This document shows, piece after piece, positions 52,281 to 61,480 of a stretch of 64,000 nucleotides of DNA. The stretch covers positions 62,001-126,000 of the forward strand of contig JBCDBD010000004.1 of NCBI GenBank assembly GCA_039184335.1, given 5' to 3'. The DNA is from JBCDBD01 sp039184335. Its GTDB lineage: Bacteria > Bacteroidota > Bacteroidia > Flavobacteriales > Flavobacteriaceae. A model generated the notes under the pieces. The model saw only the letters and a program-made list of their open reading frames with translations. It made no database searches and was not told where the DNA came from. The first letter of the stretch is position 1; each line of letters starts with the position of its first letter. Position numbers and translations under genes: made by a program.

Positions 52281-52844
52281 TTATTCCTCTTCTTTTGGGT
52301 TTTGTGTAAAGTCTATCTTCTTGACCTCACCATTAATTCGTATGGTTCCTGTTGAGTTGTTCACTTGTTGTATGCTGTTGTAAACCAGTTTCAGGTTTAC
52401 AGAACTGTTATCTTTAAAATCTAGAATCAGATTTTTTCCAAAAACTTGCTGTATTGTTTCAAAATGGGTATTTCCACTTAATATCAGTTCTTCCAGTTCA
52501 GTAGTTTCAATGCTGATAATGACACTGTCTTTTTTTCTGGGTTTACGGTTCATGCTTATGATTAGTTTTTCTTCTTGGACTTCGGTCCGTATAGAGTCCA
52601 AGAGTATATCGGGTGCTTTAATGCTCAGATTTGGCGTTTCACCCTGTTCAAAGCGAATAGTAAGCTGGCCTTCTGCAGTGATTGCAGAAAAGTGGGGAAC
52701 ATCCCTATTTTGGGTGATGGTCCTGACCGGTTTCCAATTTGCTGCACCTTGCCTTACATATAGGTGTACCCTAAGTTGAAAGACTAGGGAAAAAAGGAGA
52801 ATGCCCCCTAAAGCCCCGAGCAAAATAAGGTTACTTCTTTTCAT
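52281..52844 (-). CDS. DUF2807 (head GIN) domain membrane-anchored protein
   Basis: 187 residues. One N-terminal helix ('LILLGALGGILLFSLVFQLR', 6-25) anchors a beta-helical DUF2807-like domain: 'ITAEGQLTIRFEQGETPNLS', 'EELILSGNTHFETIQQVFG' and 'LILDFKDNSSVNLKLVYNSI'. This domain is a putative auto-transporter adhesin head found in Bacteroidetes. It overlaps the GntR gene by 14 bp, so it belongs to the ABC/GntR operon and is translationally coupled to it. Role in the operon unknown; envelope stress or surface sensing is possible. Confidence 0.8.
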   Translation of the reverse strand: MKRSNLILLGALGGILLFSLVFQLRVHLYVRQGAANWKPVRTITQNRDVPHFSAITAEGQLTIRFEQGETPNLSIKAPDILLDSIRTEVQEEKLIISMNRKPRKKDSVIISIETTELEELILSGNTHFETIQQVFGKNLILDFKDNSSVNLKLVYNSIQQVNNSTGTIRINGEVKKIDFTQNPKEEE

Positions 52845-53199
52845 CGCGGTACTGGTTGAATGCGGTTAGTAATTCTTCAGTTGAAATATCTAAAAGGGTC
52901 ATCTTTTTGAACACATCGGGCAATATGTTTTCCATAAACTCTTTTCTTTTGATTTTCAGCACCTTGTGAAATCCGTCTTCGGCTACAAAATAGCCTATGC
53001 CCCGTTTGTTGTAGATGACCTGTGCGTCTTGAAGGTGGTTGAAAGCCCGTATGGCGGTATTGGGATTCACCTCTACCATCATTGCGATTTCACGCACTGA
53101 GGGAATTCTTTCGTTTTCCTTCCAACGTCTGGTCAATATATTTTCATAAAAAAGGTCCACAATCTGTAAATAAATGGGTTTGCTGTTGTCAAAGTCCAT
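52831..53199 (-). CDS. GntR-family regulator, YtrA-like
   Basis: 122 residues, the short YtrA subfamily: a winged HTH ('NERIPSVREIAMMVEVNPNT', 'AIRAFNHLQDAQVIYNKRG') and a ~50-residue helical dimerisation tail with no ligand-binding domain of the larger GntR classes. YtrA-type regulators typically control an adjacent ABC transporter, as here. It is the third gene after ATPase and permease. A palindrome over the operon's transcription start is the predicted operator. Confidence 0.9.
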   Translation of the reverse strand: MDFDNSKPIYLQIVDLFYENILTRRWKENERIPSVREIAMMVEVNPNTAIRAFNHLQDAQVIYNKRGIGYFVAEDGFHKVLKIKRKEFMENILPDVFKKMTLLDISTEELLTAFNQYRDEKK

Positions 53200-53200
53200 G

Positions 53201-53953
53201 TTATACCTCCTTTTCTGCCATTTTGAGATAAGCTACGACCAGCATCAAAGGGCCGAAAACAAGTCCATAAAACCATTTGCCCAATAGTGAAAAATCAGCA
53301 CTTGCCAAATCAAAGGCATCTGAACCCAAAGATTCACCTTTGAATATCCCATAACCATGGTTGAACAATGCATAGAGTATAAAATTGAAAAAGAGCAAAG
53401 CGAGGAATAAGATTCCCAAGGCCAATGCGGTCTTACCAATCCTGTTTTTTGAGTAGGTCAAAGCACCCACTAAAAAGACGGGCTGTATGATAAAATAGAG
53501 CTGTACCACCTTCCAGTAGGGTGCAGAAAATAAGGATAACAGGTTGAAATCTGCCCTAAAAGTGATTATGCCCATGATGATGGCCAATGTCCCCACAGCA
53601 AGCGCAAGTATTGAAAACACAGCAGTATACAGCACTGTCGTGGTAATCCATTGGGCACAAAGCCGTTCGAAAACCGATACAGGCAATACAAGGAACAAAT
53701 GGTTGGCTTTTGGGTTATTGAACTCTTTTGTCAAGGAAAACGTGAACAGAATACCCAAGGGAACATAAAACAATCCAAAAATTCCAAAAAATTCACTTGT
53801 TGCCAATTGTTGGTCCCAGAGCATATTGAGCCAGCAAAACAAGAACAACAATACCAAAGCGACTAAAAGACCGGTAACCAAGGTGGCCTTATGAAGTATA
53901 AGGTCTCTTCGGATGAATTGAAACACGCTAGTGCCACTAAACCTATGCTTCAT
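53201..53953 (-). CDS. ABC transporter permease-like membrane protein
   Basis: 250 residues from the ATG at 53953. Open frame continues to 54190 but only by reading through the ATPase gene in another frame. Six membrane helices, among them 'ATLVTGLLVALVLLFLFCWL', 'IFGLFYVPLGILFTFSLTKE', 'TVLYTAVFSILALAVGTLAI' and 'TALALGILFLALLFFNFILY'. No family name can be fixed, but it pairs with the ATPase upstream, overlapping it by 11 bp, so it forms the membrane part of that ABC system. Substrate unknown. Confidence 0.8.
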   Translation of the reverse strand: MKHRFSGTSVFQFIRRDLILHKATLVTGLLVALVLLFLFCWLNMLWDQQLATSEFFGIFGLFYVPLGILFTFSLTKEFNNPKANHLFLVLPVSVFERLCAQWITTTVLYTAVFSILALAVGTLAIIMGIITFRADFNLLSLFSAPYWKVVQLYFIIQPVFLVGALTYSKNRIGKTALALGILFLALLFFNFILYALFNHGYGIFKGESLGSDAFDLASADFSLLGKWFYGLVFGPLMLVVAYLKMAEKEV

Positions 53954-54788
53954 GATTGGTGTTTTGAAAGATATTTTTGATTTTTGGGCTCGCATGGAGC
54001 ACCCCGTTGAAGAGCAGTTCAAGGTCCATTTCACTTTCGTCCCTATCCTGTCGTTCAATGATGGTCTTGCCTCCAAAAGAAGTTTCTGAATAGATGCCCG
54101 CATCGGCATCTGAAGTTGATGGCCTTCCGAACCACAGTTTATCAGATACCACTTCCAATGGATGGTCGAAGACGACCTTTGCATTATCAAGAATGGTTAC
54201 ATGGTTGATCAGACTGTGCAGGTCTCGGACCTGATGGGTGGATATGACCACACATTTTCCCTCATCCACAGCCGCGGCCATCACTTTTCTGAACTGGCTT
54301 TTTGATGGAATATCCAAACCGTTGGTGGGCTCGTCCATCAATAACAATGGGGTATTGGTAGCGATACCAAAAGCAATGAGCACTTTCTTTTTTTGGCCAA
54401 AGGACAGTTTGGATATCTTATCTTTTGTAGAAAGTTGAAACTCATCGATAAGTCCATAAAATCGATCCTTTGAAAAATTGGGATAAAAAGATGAATTTAT
54501 TTGTTCAAAAATTGCGATTTGCAACGCGGGCAGTTCAAAATCTTCAGGTACCAAAAAAATATGCTGCAAGCCACTGACACTTCTCAGTGCCATGTTTTTC
54601 CCATTTATCGAACAAAAACCGTGGGTAGGAAAGAGCAGCCCAGACATCAATTTCATTAATGTGCTTTTACCCTCGCCGTTTTTCCCAAAAAGCCCATAAA
54701 TATTACCGACCTTAAAATCGAGATCGATGGATTGCAGCACAGGTTTACTGTTCGGGTAGTTGAAATATAGGTTTTTTATAGATAACAT
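53943..54788 (-). CDS. ABC transporter ATP-binding protein
   Basis: 281 residues. Walker A 'GLFGKNGEGKSTLMKLMSG' (about 33-51), signature 'KLSFGQKKKVLIAFGIATNT' (about 127-146, SFGQ in place of SGGQ), Walker B 'LLLMDEPTNGLD' and 'VISTHQVRDL' H-loop. After the ATPase core, about 70 residues differ from the family core. First gene of the operon ATPase-permease-GntR-DUF2807. The promoter and operator lie directly upstream. Confidence 0.92.
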   Translation of the reverse strand: MLSIKNLYFNYPNSKPVLQSIDLDFKVGNIYGLFGKNGEGKSTLMKLMSGLLFPTHGFCSINGKNMALRSVSGLQHIFLVPEDFELPALQIAIFEQINSSFYPNFSKDRFYGLIDEFQLSTKDKISKLSFGQKKKVLIAFGIATNTPLLLMDEPTNGLDIPSKSQFRKVMAAAVDEGKCVVISTHQVRDLHSLINHVTILDNAKVVFDHPLEVVSDKLWFGRPSTSDADAGIYSETSFGGKTIIERQDRDESEMDLELLFNGVLHASPKIKNIFQNTNHEA

Positions 54789-54790
54789 TA

Positions 54791-54816
54791 TAGTGTATTA
54801 GTTAACTAGAACACTA
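54791..54816. promoter_or_regulatory. 26-bp near-palindrome, predicted GntR operator
   Basis: TAGTGT, 2 nt, TAGTTAACTA, 2 nt, ACACTA: symmetric except the two 2-nt gaps. It covers the predicted transcription start, between the -7 box and the ATG of the ATPase gene (2 bp away). The outer AGTGT...ACACT arms recall YtrA-type operators. Confidence 0.8.
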
Positions 54817-54846
54817 CAAAATTAAAAAAAAATCCCTATTCTGCAA
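54817..54846 (-). promoter_or_regulatory. promoter of the ABC/GntR operon
   Basis: Minus strand TTG (54846-54844), 19 nt, TAATTTTG (54824-54817): exact consensus in sequence and spacing, directly next to the palindrome. Confidence 0.85.
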
Positions 54847-54943
54847 CTTTTTTGAAAAAATGTTGGTTGGCCCCATGATAGTTATGCGTTGGGATGCAAG
54901 GATTGGCGTACATGGCATGACATTGAAACCAGAAATAAAAAAG

Positions 54944-54996
54944 CTTACGCCTTTTTAAAAATGGGTTGTAGCCCTATATGGACAAAAAGACGTAAG
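54944..54996 (-). terminator. probable terminator of the serine hydrolase gene
   Basis: Arms CTTACGCCTTTTT and AAAAAGACGTAAG (12 of 13 pairs) around a 27-nt loop. On the minus strand TTTTTTATTTCT follows. It begins 29 bp after the hydrolase stop. Confidence 0.65.
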
Positions 54997-55024
54997 TTGT
55001 GAAAGGGATTCATTTTTAAGGCCG

Positions 55025-56308
55025 TTACATTATTTCATTGAACAAGGGTACTTCTTTCTTTGGTACGTTTTCTAAAAAGAAATCCGCAATTTTTCTTACT
55101 TCTTCCGCAAAATCCCCAAACGTTTTGGCCCTAGCATTGATGGATGCATCGACGACCAGCCCATACTCGGGGAATAGTACCAAAAAATTCATTGATCCTT
55201 TGCTGACGCCTCCATGGTGCACCATCCAAATTGGGTTTCCATTCAATAGCGATCCATTTTCATGCTCCAACCAAGAGCGCCATCCCAAAGCATACTCTTG
55301 ATCATTGATATTTCCATCAGATAATTTCACTGGCGACCAAAACTCTTTCTTGGTTTCCATAGATAGGAAGGTGCTATCTGAAAGCCATGCATTGCCCAAA
55401 TTGACCAAATCGGTCGGTGTCGAGATAAATCCACCACCAGCCCATTTGTAACTGAGGTTTACATCATGCCGAATGCCCATAGTGCGATACTCTCTATAGT
55501 AACCATCTGCCATTTGATAAAAAGTGGCAAAATGCTCCGTTTTGGGTTTTGCATGGTCTCCATATGTACTGTTCATGTCAAACCTATCGAATATGTTTGC
55601 CTGCATATAGTCCAAAAAAGGTTGGCCCGCAGCTTGCTCAAGTACTACACTCGACAAGTTGATGTCAAAAGTTGAATATTTAAAGTTTGAACCTGGCCGA
55701 TACAGTAATGGATATTTATCAAAGACCTTTACTCCTTCCGAAGCCGAATTGAATTGATTGCAGTTGCAAAGGGTATACTTTCCTGAAGCAATTCCAAAAT
55801 CCTCATAGTTTCCAATACCGGCCGTATGACTGAGCAATTGACGAAGTGTAAAATCCCATTTTTTTTGCGTCCAGTTGTTGATGGTATCTCCGATTACCTC
55901 GTCAAGACGTAGACGGCCTTTGTCCACTAATAGGGCTATGCCCGTTGCGGTTATTGCCTTTGAGGTGCTTCCTACCCGATATTGTGTCAAGGTTGACACA
56001 GGCATTTTGTGCTCTAAGTTTGCGTACCCTTCGGCCGCTGACCAAACTACCTTGCCATTGTGGCCCACAGCAACCGAGAAGGAGGGTAGATCCAGTCTCT
56101 TGCAGACTCCTTTTAAATAAACTTTCGCTTGATCAATTGCATGTTGATAATCAGAATTGGATATTCCTTCAGTGGTCGGATAGGCTCTTTCAGGAGATTT
56201 TGTCCAAGTGCTGTAATCATAAATGCTCCAAGCGAGCCATATAACGAATAATGTTCCAAAGACACGTAGCAACCGACGTGTGAATTTGGTGGGCCTTACT
56301 TTTTTCAT
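55025..56308 (-). CDS. serine hydrolase of the beta-lactamase/D-Ala-D-Ala carboxypeptidase family
   Basis: 427 residues from the ATG at 56308, chosen because it opens the basic-hydrophobic N-terminus ('RRLLRVFGTLFVIWLAWSIY') that is either signal or anchor. The catalytic SxxK is 'VGSTSKAITATGIA', near 114; the YxN-like motif is 'FKYSTFDI', near 227; the late 'WMVHHGGVSKG' near 365 stands where class C enzymes have KTG/HTG. So it is a class C/AmpH-like serine hydrolase acting in the periplasm; the substrate (peptide, ester or peptidoglycan) is open. It is followed by a terminator and diverges from the kinase gene. Confidence 0.88.
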   Translation of the reverse strand: MKKVRPTKFTRRLLRVFGTLFVIWLAWSIYDYSTWTKSPERAYPTTEGISNSDYQHAIDQAKVYLKGVCKRLDLPSFSVAVGHNGKVVWSAAEGYANLEHKMPVSTLTQYRVGSTSKAITATGIALLVDKGRLRLDEVIGDTINNWTQKKWDFTLRQLLSHTAGIGNYEDFGIASGKYTLCNCNQFNSASEGVKVFDKYPLLYRPGSNFKYSTFDINLSSVVLEQAAGQPFLDYMQANIFDRFDMNSTYGDHAKPKTEHFATFYQMADGYYREYRTMGIRHDVNLSYKWAGGGFISTPTDLVNLGNAWLSDSTFLSMETKKEFWSPVKLSDGNINDQEYALGWRSWLEHENGSLLNGNPIWMVHHGGVSKGSMNFLVLFPEYGLVVDASINARAKTFGDFAEEVRKIADFFLENVPKKEVPLFNEIM

Positions 56309-56499
56309 ACACCAAATGTGGGGTGTTTTCAAAACAATAAAATGAAAAGTAGACCAATTCGATTTTAAAACCTTCAATTATCCAAATCTTTACGCTTAGA
56401 GCACTTCGTATGCGTTACCCCTGAATTCGACATTGCCAGTCAACGATTGGTCGACAAAAAATAATCTAATAAGGGCATTTGATTATTTTTAGTTTTTCT

Positions 56500-57603
56500 A
56501 TGGCAACCGAAGGAAAAAATGAAAAGCGATCACAAGGCATAGGAATATCTTCCCATATGTTATTTTGGTTCCTCCTTTTATCCAGTTTTACCTTAATACA
56601 GTTCTTTAAAGATGGCAATGACCAAAGTTTACTGTTGCTATTTCTTCAAAACTTAAAAAGAGTACCTGCAATGGTATTGGCCGTTTACGGTTTCAATTAT
56701 TATTTGGTTCCATCATTTTATCAAAATCGCAAGTATTGGATTTTTATCATCAGAACCTTAGTGCTTTTTTACGTGGCAAGTGCTCTTGACCGAGTGGTAA
56801 ATGTCTATGTCTATGAACCTTTGTTCCGGCAGGGCCAATTTACACAGGAATCCTTTTTGGAGATTTTTTTAGATGTCGATTTTTTGTTGTTCGGTTACCT
56901 GCCTGCATTGCTCACCGCAGCTTTCGCAATGACCTTGACCAAAATGGTGCATGAAAAAAATGAAATGGAGCGTCAAACACTGCAGTTACAGCATGATAAA
57001 AACAAAGCCGAATTAGATGCCTTAAAAGCCCAAATACACCCTCACTTTCTTTTCAATACCTTGAACAACCTTTACGCCTTAACCATTCAAAAGTCGGATA
57101 AAGCCCCCAAAATGGTCGAATCGTTGGCAACCATGTTGGACTATATTTTGTATAAATGCAAGGAGAAGTATGTTCCACTCGAGAATGAAATTGAGCTGAT
57201 CAAAAACTATATAGCTTTGGAACGATTGAGGTTTGGTAACGGCATAGTCCTAGATTGCCAGTTTGATTTCGATAAGAACAAATGCCCAGACCTGAAGATT
57301 GCACCGTTGCTGCTGTTGTCGTTGGTGGAAAATGCTTTCAAACACGGAGCAAGTGGTCAAGTAAAGTGTCCTGCAGTGAAGATTCATCTCTATTTTAAGG
57401 ACGAAAATCTTTATTTTATGGTCAAAAACACCAAAGAATTCAATCAGGTGAACGATCAAGTGGGGTTCACCAAGGGTATTGGAACCAAGAATTTGAAACA
57501 GCAATTGCATCGCTTGTACAAAGACTATGATTTTTCAAGTCGTGACATCGGCGCTACTTATGAAGTAGCATTACGTATAAACACAAGTTCATCGAATGAT
57601 TAA
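56500..57603 (+). CDS. sensor histidine kinase, LytS/YehU type
   Basis: 367 residues from the ATG at 56500; a TTG at 56479 is also in frame but less likely. Four membrane helices span about 18-150. The His_kinase domain begins 'LKAQIHPHFLFNTLNNLYAL', with the phospho-acceptor His near 182; the N-box is 'LLLLSLVENAFKHGASG' near 265, and 'GIGTKNLKQQLHRLY' near 327 the G-box. No extracytoplasmic sensor domain, so the membrane part itself probably senses. The next gene, a LytTR regulator, overlaps its end by 8 bp, so the two form a coupled two-component pair. Confidence 0.92.
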   Translation: MATEGKNEKRSQGIGISSHMLFWFLLLSSFTLIQFFKDGNDQSLLLLFLQNLKRVPAMVLAVYGFNYYLVPSFYQNRKYWIFIIRTLVLFYVASALDRVVNVYVYEPLFRQGQFTQESFLEIFLDVDFLLFGYLPALLTAAFAMTLTKMVHEKNEMERQTLQLQHDKNKAELDALKAQIHPHFLFNTLNNLYALTIQKSDKAPKMVESLATMLDYILYKCKEKYVPLENEIELIKNYIALERLRFGNGIVLDCQFDFDKNKCPDLKIAPLLLLSLVENAFKHGASGQVKCPAVKIHLYFKDENLYFMVKNTKEFNQVNDQVGFTKGIGTKNLKQQLHRLYKDYDFSSRDIGATYEVALRINTSSSND

Positions 57604-58300
57604 ATGTATTCTAGTTGATGATGAGCCTTTGGCCCGTTCACTTTTGGAAGCACATATTGCTGAGATTCCTTATCTACAATTGCTCGGTTCCTTTAAAAAT
57701 GCTTTAGAAGCAAGTGCTTTTTTGTCGAATGAAATGGTTGATGTTGTTTTTCTTGATATTCAAATGCCAAAGCTCACTGGGATTGATTTCCTGAGTGTCA
57801 TATCCAATCCCCCGAAGGTCATATTTACCACGGCCTATCGGGAATATGCACTGGAGAGCTATGAGTTCGAAACGGTGGACTACTTGTTAAAACCCATTAC
57901 TTTTCCCCGTTTTTTGAAGGCGGTCAATAAATTGACCAACCATGTTCAGCAACTTTCAAAAGGTGAAAACAAACAACCGGTGAAAGACTATTTGTATGTA
58001 ACCAACAATAAAAAACAGGTAAAAGTAGTACTGGACAATGTATCCCATATTGAAAGCCTAAAAGACTATATTCGAATCCATTTGGTAAATGAAACCCTAG
58101 TCATCAAAGAACAGTTGGGCAGGATAGTGGAGGAATTGCCTCCCCACTTTATACGAGTACACAGGTCATACGTGATAAATACAAAAAAAATTACGGCATA
58201 TACCACTCATGATATTGAAATAGGGAAATTGGAAGTCCCTATCGGTGGCAAGTACAAAGAATACGTTTTCCACTACCTTAAGAACGACCAAAACCTTTAA
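57596..58300 (+). CDS. LytTR-family response regulator
   Basis: 234 residues. Receiver domain 1-120 with phospho-acceptor Asp54 in 'DVVFLDIQMPKLTG', acidic pair in 'LVDDEPLARSLL' and Lys in 'LLKPITFPRF' near 101. LytTR DNA-binding domain about 135-232: 'DYLYVTNNKKQVKVVLDNVS', 'IESLKDYIRIHLVNETLVIK' and 'FIRVHRSYVINTKKITAYTT'. Such regulators bind pairs of short direct repeats. Partner of the upstream kinase; target genes are not evident in this window, though the neighbouring serine hydrolase gene is a candidate. Confidence 0.93.
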   Translation: MIKCILVDDEPLARSLLEAHIAEIPYLQLLGSFKNALEASAFLSNEMVDVVFLDIQMPKLTGIDFLSVISNPPKVIFTTAYREYALESYEFETVDYLLKPITFPRFLKAVNKLTNHVQQLSKGENKQPVKDYLYVTNNKKQVKVVLDNVSHIESLKDYIRIHLVNETLVIKEQLGRIVEELPPHFIRVHRSYVINTKKITAYTTHDIEIGKLEVPIGGKYKEYVFHYLKNDQNL

Positions 58301-58353
58301 TGAACATTATTTATTGTGGTCTGGTTTTAAAGGGTCTCAGAAAAATAGAGGTG

Positions 58354-59763
58354 TTACGCTTCCCATTCTGTATGGAAGATGCCTTCTTGATCCAGTCTTT
58401 CATAGGTATGTGATCCAAAGTAGTCACGCTGTGCCTGTATGAGGTTAAGCGGCAATCTTGCGCTGGTGTAGGCATCGAAATAGGTGAGTGCATTTGATAA
58501 TCCGGGTAAGGGGATGCCATTGGTTGCAGCATAAGATACCAGTTCTCTTGCTGAACGCACCGTCTCTTGTACTTTATCTTTAAAAGCATCTGAGAGCAAT
58601 AGGTTCTGAAGTTGGGGATCGGTTTGAAATGCCTCAGTGATATCTGCCAATAGGGCTGCTCGAATAATACAGCCTGCGCGCCATATTTTTGCAATTTCTC
58701 CCAATTGGAGCTCGTAGCCATATTCTTTGCTAGCATCTGCCAGTTGGTGCATGCCCTGGGCATAAGTGATAATGAATGAAAAATAGAGGGCTTGTTCGGC
58801 CATTTTGACCAGCGATTTCTTTACGACCATTTCAGGGGTAGGCCTGTCGTAGAGTTCGTCAGCTTTGATTCTTTCTGCTTTCAAGGCAGAAATCTCACGC
58901 ATACTGACCGCAATATCAATGGTCGGCACTGGTATGCCCAAATCCATGGCATTTTGCGAGGTCCATTTTCCTGTGCCTTTTTGTTTGGCTTTATCCAAAA
59001 TTTTGTCGACTAGATGTCCATTGCCTAAATCATCTTCTTGGGCAAAGATTTCTGAGGTAATCTCGACCAAAAACGACTGCAGGCGACCCTGGTTCCATGT
59101 AGCAAAGATCTCGTGCAGTTCTTCATTGGTCAGCCCTCCCGCCTTTTTGAGAAGATCATAGATTTCTGATGTCAGTTGCATCAAACCATATTCGATACCA
59201 TTATGCACCATTTTTACATAATTTCCGGCCGATTTCGGTCCCAAATAGGCTACACAGGGCTCACCGTTGTACTTGGCAGAAACGGCCTCAAATATGGGCT
59301 TTACGTATTGATAGGCGTCTCGATTGCCACCAGGCATAATACTTGGGCCTTTACGTGCCCCCTTGGCACCACCAGAAACCCCGGCCCCAAAAAAGTTGAT
59401 CCCTTTTTCTTTTAGATAGGCTTCTCGCCTGTCAGTATCTGTGAAGAATGAATTTCCGCCATCGATAATAATATCACCCTCATCCAAATGGGGCAATAAG
59501 CTTTCGATGACATTATCCACGATTTTACCTGCAGGTACCAATAGCATTATTTTTCGTGGCAAACTAAGGGCATCCACAAATGTGGATGCATCGGCGTTGG
59601 CATTGACTTTGGTTACATCTCCCCCTTCTTGTATAAGGGCGTTTACTTTTTCTTCATCCACATCATTGCCAATGGCCGTGAAGCCATTATCAGCGACATT
59701 CAATATAAAGTTTCTGCCCATTACACCCAGGCCAATCAATCCGAAATCATATTTATTTGCCAT
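58354..59763 (-). CDS. gnd: 6-phosphogluconate dehydrogenase (decarboxylating)
   Basis: 469 residues, full length. NADP-binding 'GLIGLGVMGRNFILNVADNG' (9-28), 'IDGGNSFFTDTDRREAY' near 103, 'VSGGAKGARKGPSIMPGG' near 130 and 'HNGIEYGLMQLTSEIY' near 187 with the catalytic Lys/Glu region. Third enzyme of the oxidative pentose phosphate pathway: 6-phosphogluconate + NADP to ribulose-5-phosphate + CO2 + NADPH. Divergent from zwf-pgl, so the three oxidative steps are clustered. Confidence 0.97.
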   Translation of the reverse strand: MANKYDFGLIGLGVMGRNFILNVADNGFTAIGNDVDEEKVNALIQEGGDVTKVNANADASTFVDALSLPRKIMLLVPAGKIVDNVIESLLPHLDEGDIIIDGGNSFFTDTDRREAYLKEKGINFFGAGVSGGAKGARKGPSIMPGGNRDAYQYVKPIFEAVSAKYNGEPCVAYLGPKSAGNYVKMVHNGIEYGLMQLTSEIYDLLKKAGGLTNEELHEIFATWNQGRLQSFLVEITSEIFAQEDDLGNGHLVDKILDKAKQKGTGKWTSQNAMDLGIPVPTIDIAVSMREISALKAERIKADELYDRPTPEMVVKKSLVKMAEQALYFSFIITYAQGMHQLADASKEYGYELQLGEIAKIWRAGCIIRAALLADITEAFQTDPQLQNLLLSDAFKDKVQETVRSARELVSYAATNGIPLPGLSNALTYFDAYTSARLPLNLIQAQRDYFGSHTYERLDQEGIFHTEWEA

Positions 59764-59853
59764 ATACCAAGAATTTAGTCATTTGTTAAGACATTGCTAA
59801 GTAAACAATTTATCTAAAGTCGAACCTAAAATAAACGTTATATTCGTTATGCT

Positions 59854-59861
59854 CAAATATA
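59854..59861 (-). promoter_or_regulatory. possible -7 box for gnd
   Basis: Minus strand TATATTTG fits TAnnTTTG, 90 bp before the gnd ATG. No matching -33; for zwf only a near match TATATTCG (59839-59846) is seen. Confidence 0.4.
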
Positions 59862-59883
59862 ACCAACACTTAAGGCGGGATAG

Positions 59884-61416
59884 ATGAAAAAAACCGAAAA
59901 CCAAATGCTTGTCATTTTTGGTGCATCAGGAGATTTGACTGCACGTAAATTGGTGCCTGCACTTTTTAACCTGTACTTGGCAAGACAGCTACCAGGGAAT
60001 TTTGTGGTTTTAGGGGCAAGTCGTAGTGATATGACCGATAATGAGTTCCGAAAGAAAGTGGTTCTTGAAAGTAAGTACTTAAAGCATAGACTTGAAGATT
60101 TAAAGGAAAACTATACCAAAGGATTTTCAGATTGTTTTTTTTATGAAGATTTAGGGGGTACTTACGATACGAGTTATGCCAGGCTTCGAAAACGGATCGA
60201 AGATTTGAAGCATAAATTCAACACTTCGGGCAATATTATTTACTATCTGTCCACTCCGCCTACACTATATCAGACGATTGCCCGTAACTTGGCTGACGCG
60301 GGATTGAATACCCAAAACAATGGGTGGAAGCGCTTGATCGTAGAGAAACCCTTTGGATACAGCCTAGAAACGGCCAAAAGTTTGAATACTGGCCTACAGC
60401 AGTTTTTTGAGGAGCACCAAATATACCGTATCGATCATTATCTGGGCAAGGAGACGGTGCAAAACGTATTGGTCACCCGTTTCGCCAATAGCATCTTCGA
60501 ACCACTATGGAACCGCAATTATATCCACCATGTTGAGATTACGAATGCCGAGAGCGTTGGTGTCGAGAAACGTGGGGGTTATTACGATAAATCAGGAGCC
60601 TTACGTGATATGTTCCAGAACCATTTGTTACAGATTGTGTCATTGATTGTCATGGAACCCCCCATTGGTGACCACCCAGAAGAAATTAGAAATGAAAAGG
60701 TAAGGGCGCTGAAGTCGCTGCGCATTATGAGAGACGAAAAAACCCTACATGACAATACCATTCGCGGCCAATATGTTGCTTCTGAGGTCAATGGTGAAAA
60801 AGTAAAAGGGTATCGTGAAGAAGATGGGGTGGCCCCCAATTCAACCACAGAGACCTATGCCGCCATAAAGTTCTATGTTGACAATTGGCGATGGCATGGC
60901 GTACCTTTCTATGTGCGAACGGCAAAAAAAATGCCCACCAAAGTGACCGAAGTGGTCATTCATTTCAAAACCCCACACCATCAGATCTTTAAAGATTCTG
61001 GGGTAAACAGCAAAGACAATAAATTGATCATTCGTATTCAACCCAATGAGGGCATTTTGGTGAAGTTTGGGGTTAAGGTTCCGGGGCAGGGCTTTAAGGT
61101 TGAGCGCGCCAATTTGGATTTTTACTATTCCAGTTTGGCTGAGACACATGTGATGGAGGCCTATGAACGCCTACTTTTAGATGCGATGCAGGGCGATGCG
61201 ACCTTGTATGCCAGAGCAGATGAGGTAGAAGCGGCGTGGGAGTTTGTCGATCCCATTTTAGATTACTGGAAAAATGGTAAAGATGTACGTATGTACGGCT
61301 ATGCTGCCGGGGTATGGGGGCCGGCAAATGCTGATGAACTGATTGAAGATCTAGGGTTTTGGCGCAATCCTGGCCCTAACCTCTCCGATGATCCCGGGTA
61401 CTGTGTGATCTGTTAG
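59884..61416 (+). CDS. zwf: glucose-6-phosphate 1-dehydrogenase
   Basis: 510 residues. Coenzyme motif 'GASGDLTARKLVPALFNLY' (14-32), active-site 'RIDHYLGKETVQN' near 182-194 with the catalytic His, and 'EKPFGYSLETAKSLN' near 154. It oxidises glucose-6-phosphate to 6-phosphogluconolactone, making NADPH. pgl follows 64 bp downstream on the same strand. The ATG at 59884 gives the expected short lead-in. Confidence 0.97.
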   Translation: MKKTENQMLVIFGASGDLTARKLVPALFNLYLARQLPGNFVVLGASRSDMTDNEFRKKVVLESKYLKHRLEDLKENYTKGFSDCFFYEDLGGTYDTSYARLRKRIEDLKHKFNTSGNIIYYLSTPPTLYQTIARNLADAGLNTQNNGWKRLIVEKPFGYSLETAKSLNTGLQQFFEEHQIYRIDHYLGKETVQNVLVTRFANSIFEPLWNRNYIHHVEITNAESVGVEKRGGYYDKSGALRDMFQNHLLQIVSLIVMEPPIGDHPEEIRNEKVRALKSLRIMRDEKTLHDNTIRGQYVASEVNGEKVKGYREEDGVAPNSTTETYAAIKFYVDNWRWHGVPFYVRTAKKMPTKVTEVVIHFKTPHHQIFKDSGVNSKDNKLIIRIQPNEGILVKFGVKVPGQGFKVERANLDFYYSSLAETHVMEAYERLLLDAMQGDATLYARADEVEAAWEFVDPILDYWKNGKDVRMYGYAAGVWGPANADELIEDLGFWRNPGPNLSDDPGYCVIC

Positions 61417-61480
61417 GTTTGGGACGACAGGTTATTGGAGCGTAAAAGAATATAAAATTACGTAAGGCAATCACATTTCA

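Noticed and set aside
53954..54190. N-terminal extension of the ABC permease-like gene
   Set aside because: It lies inside the ATPase gene in another frame, has no membrane or domain character, and a good ATG exists at 53953.
59839..59846. TATATTCG as the zwf promoter -7 box
   Set aside because: One key base is off (TTCG for TTTG) and no -33 TTG is at the right distance.
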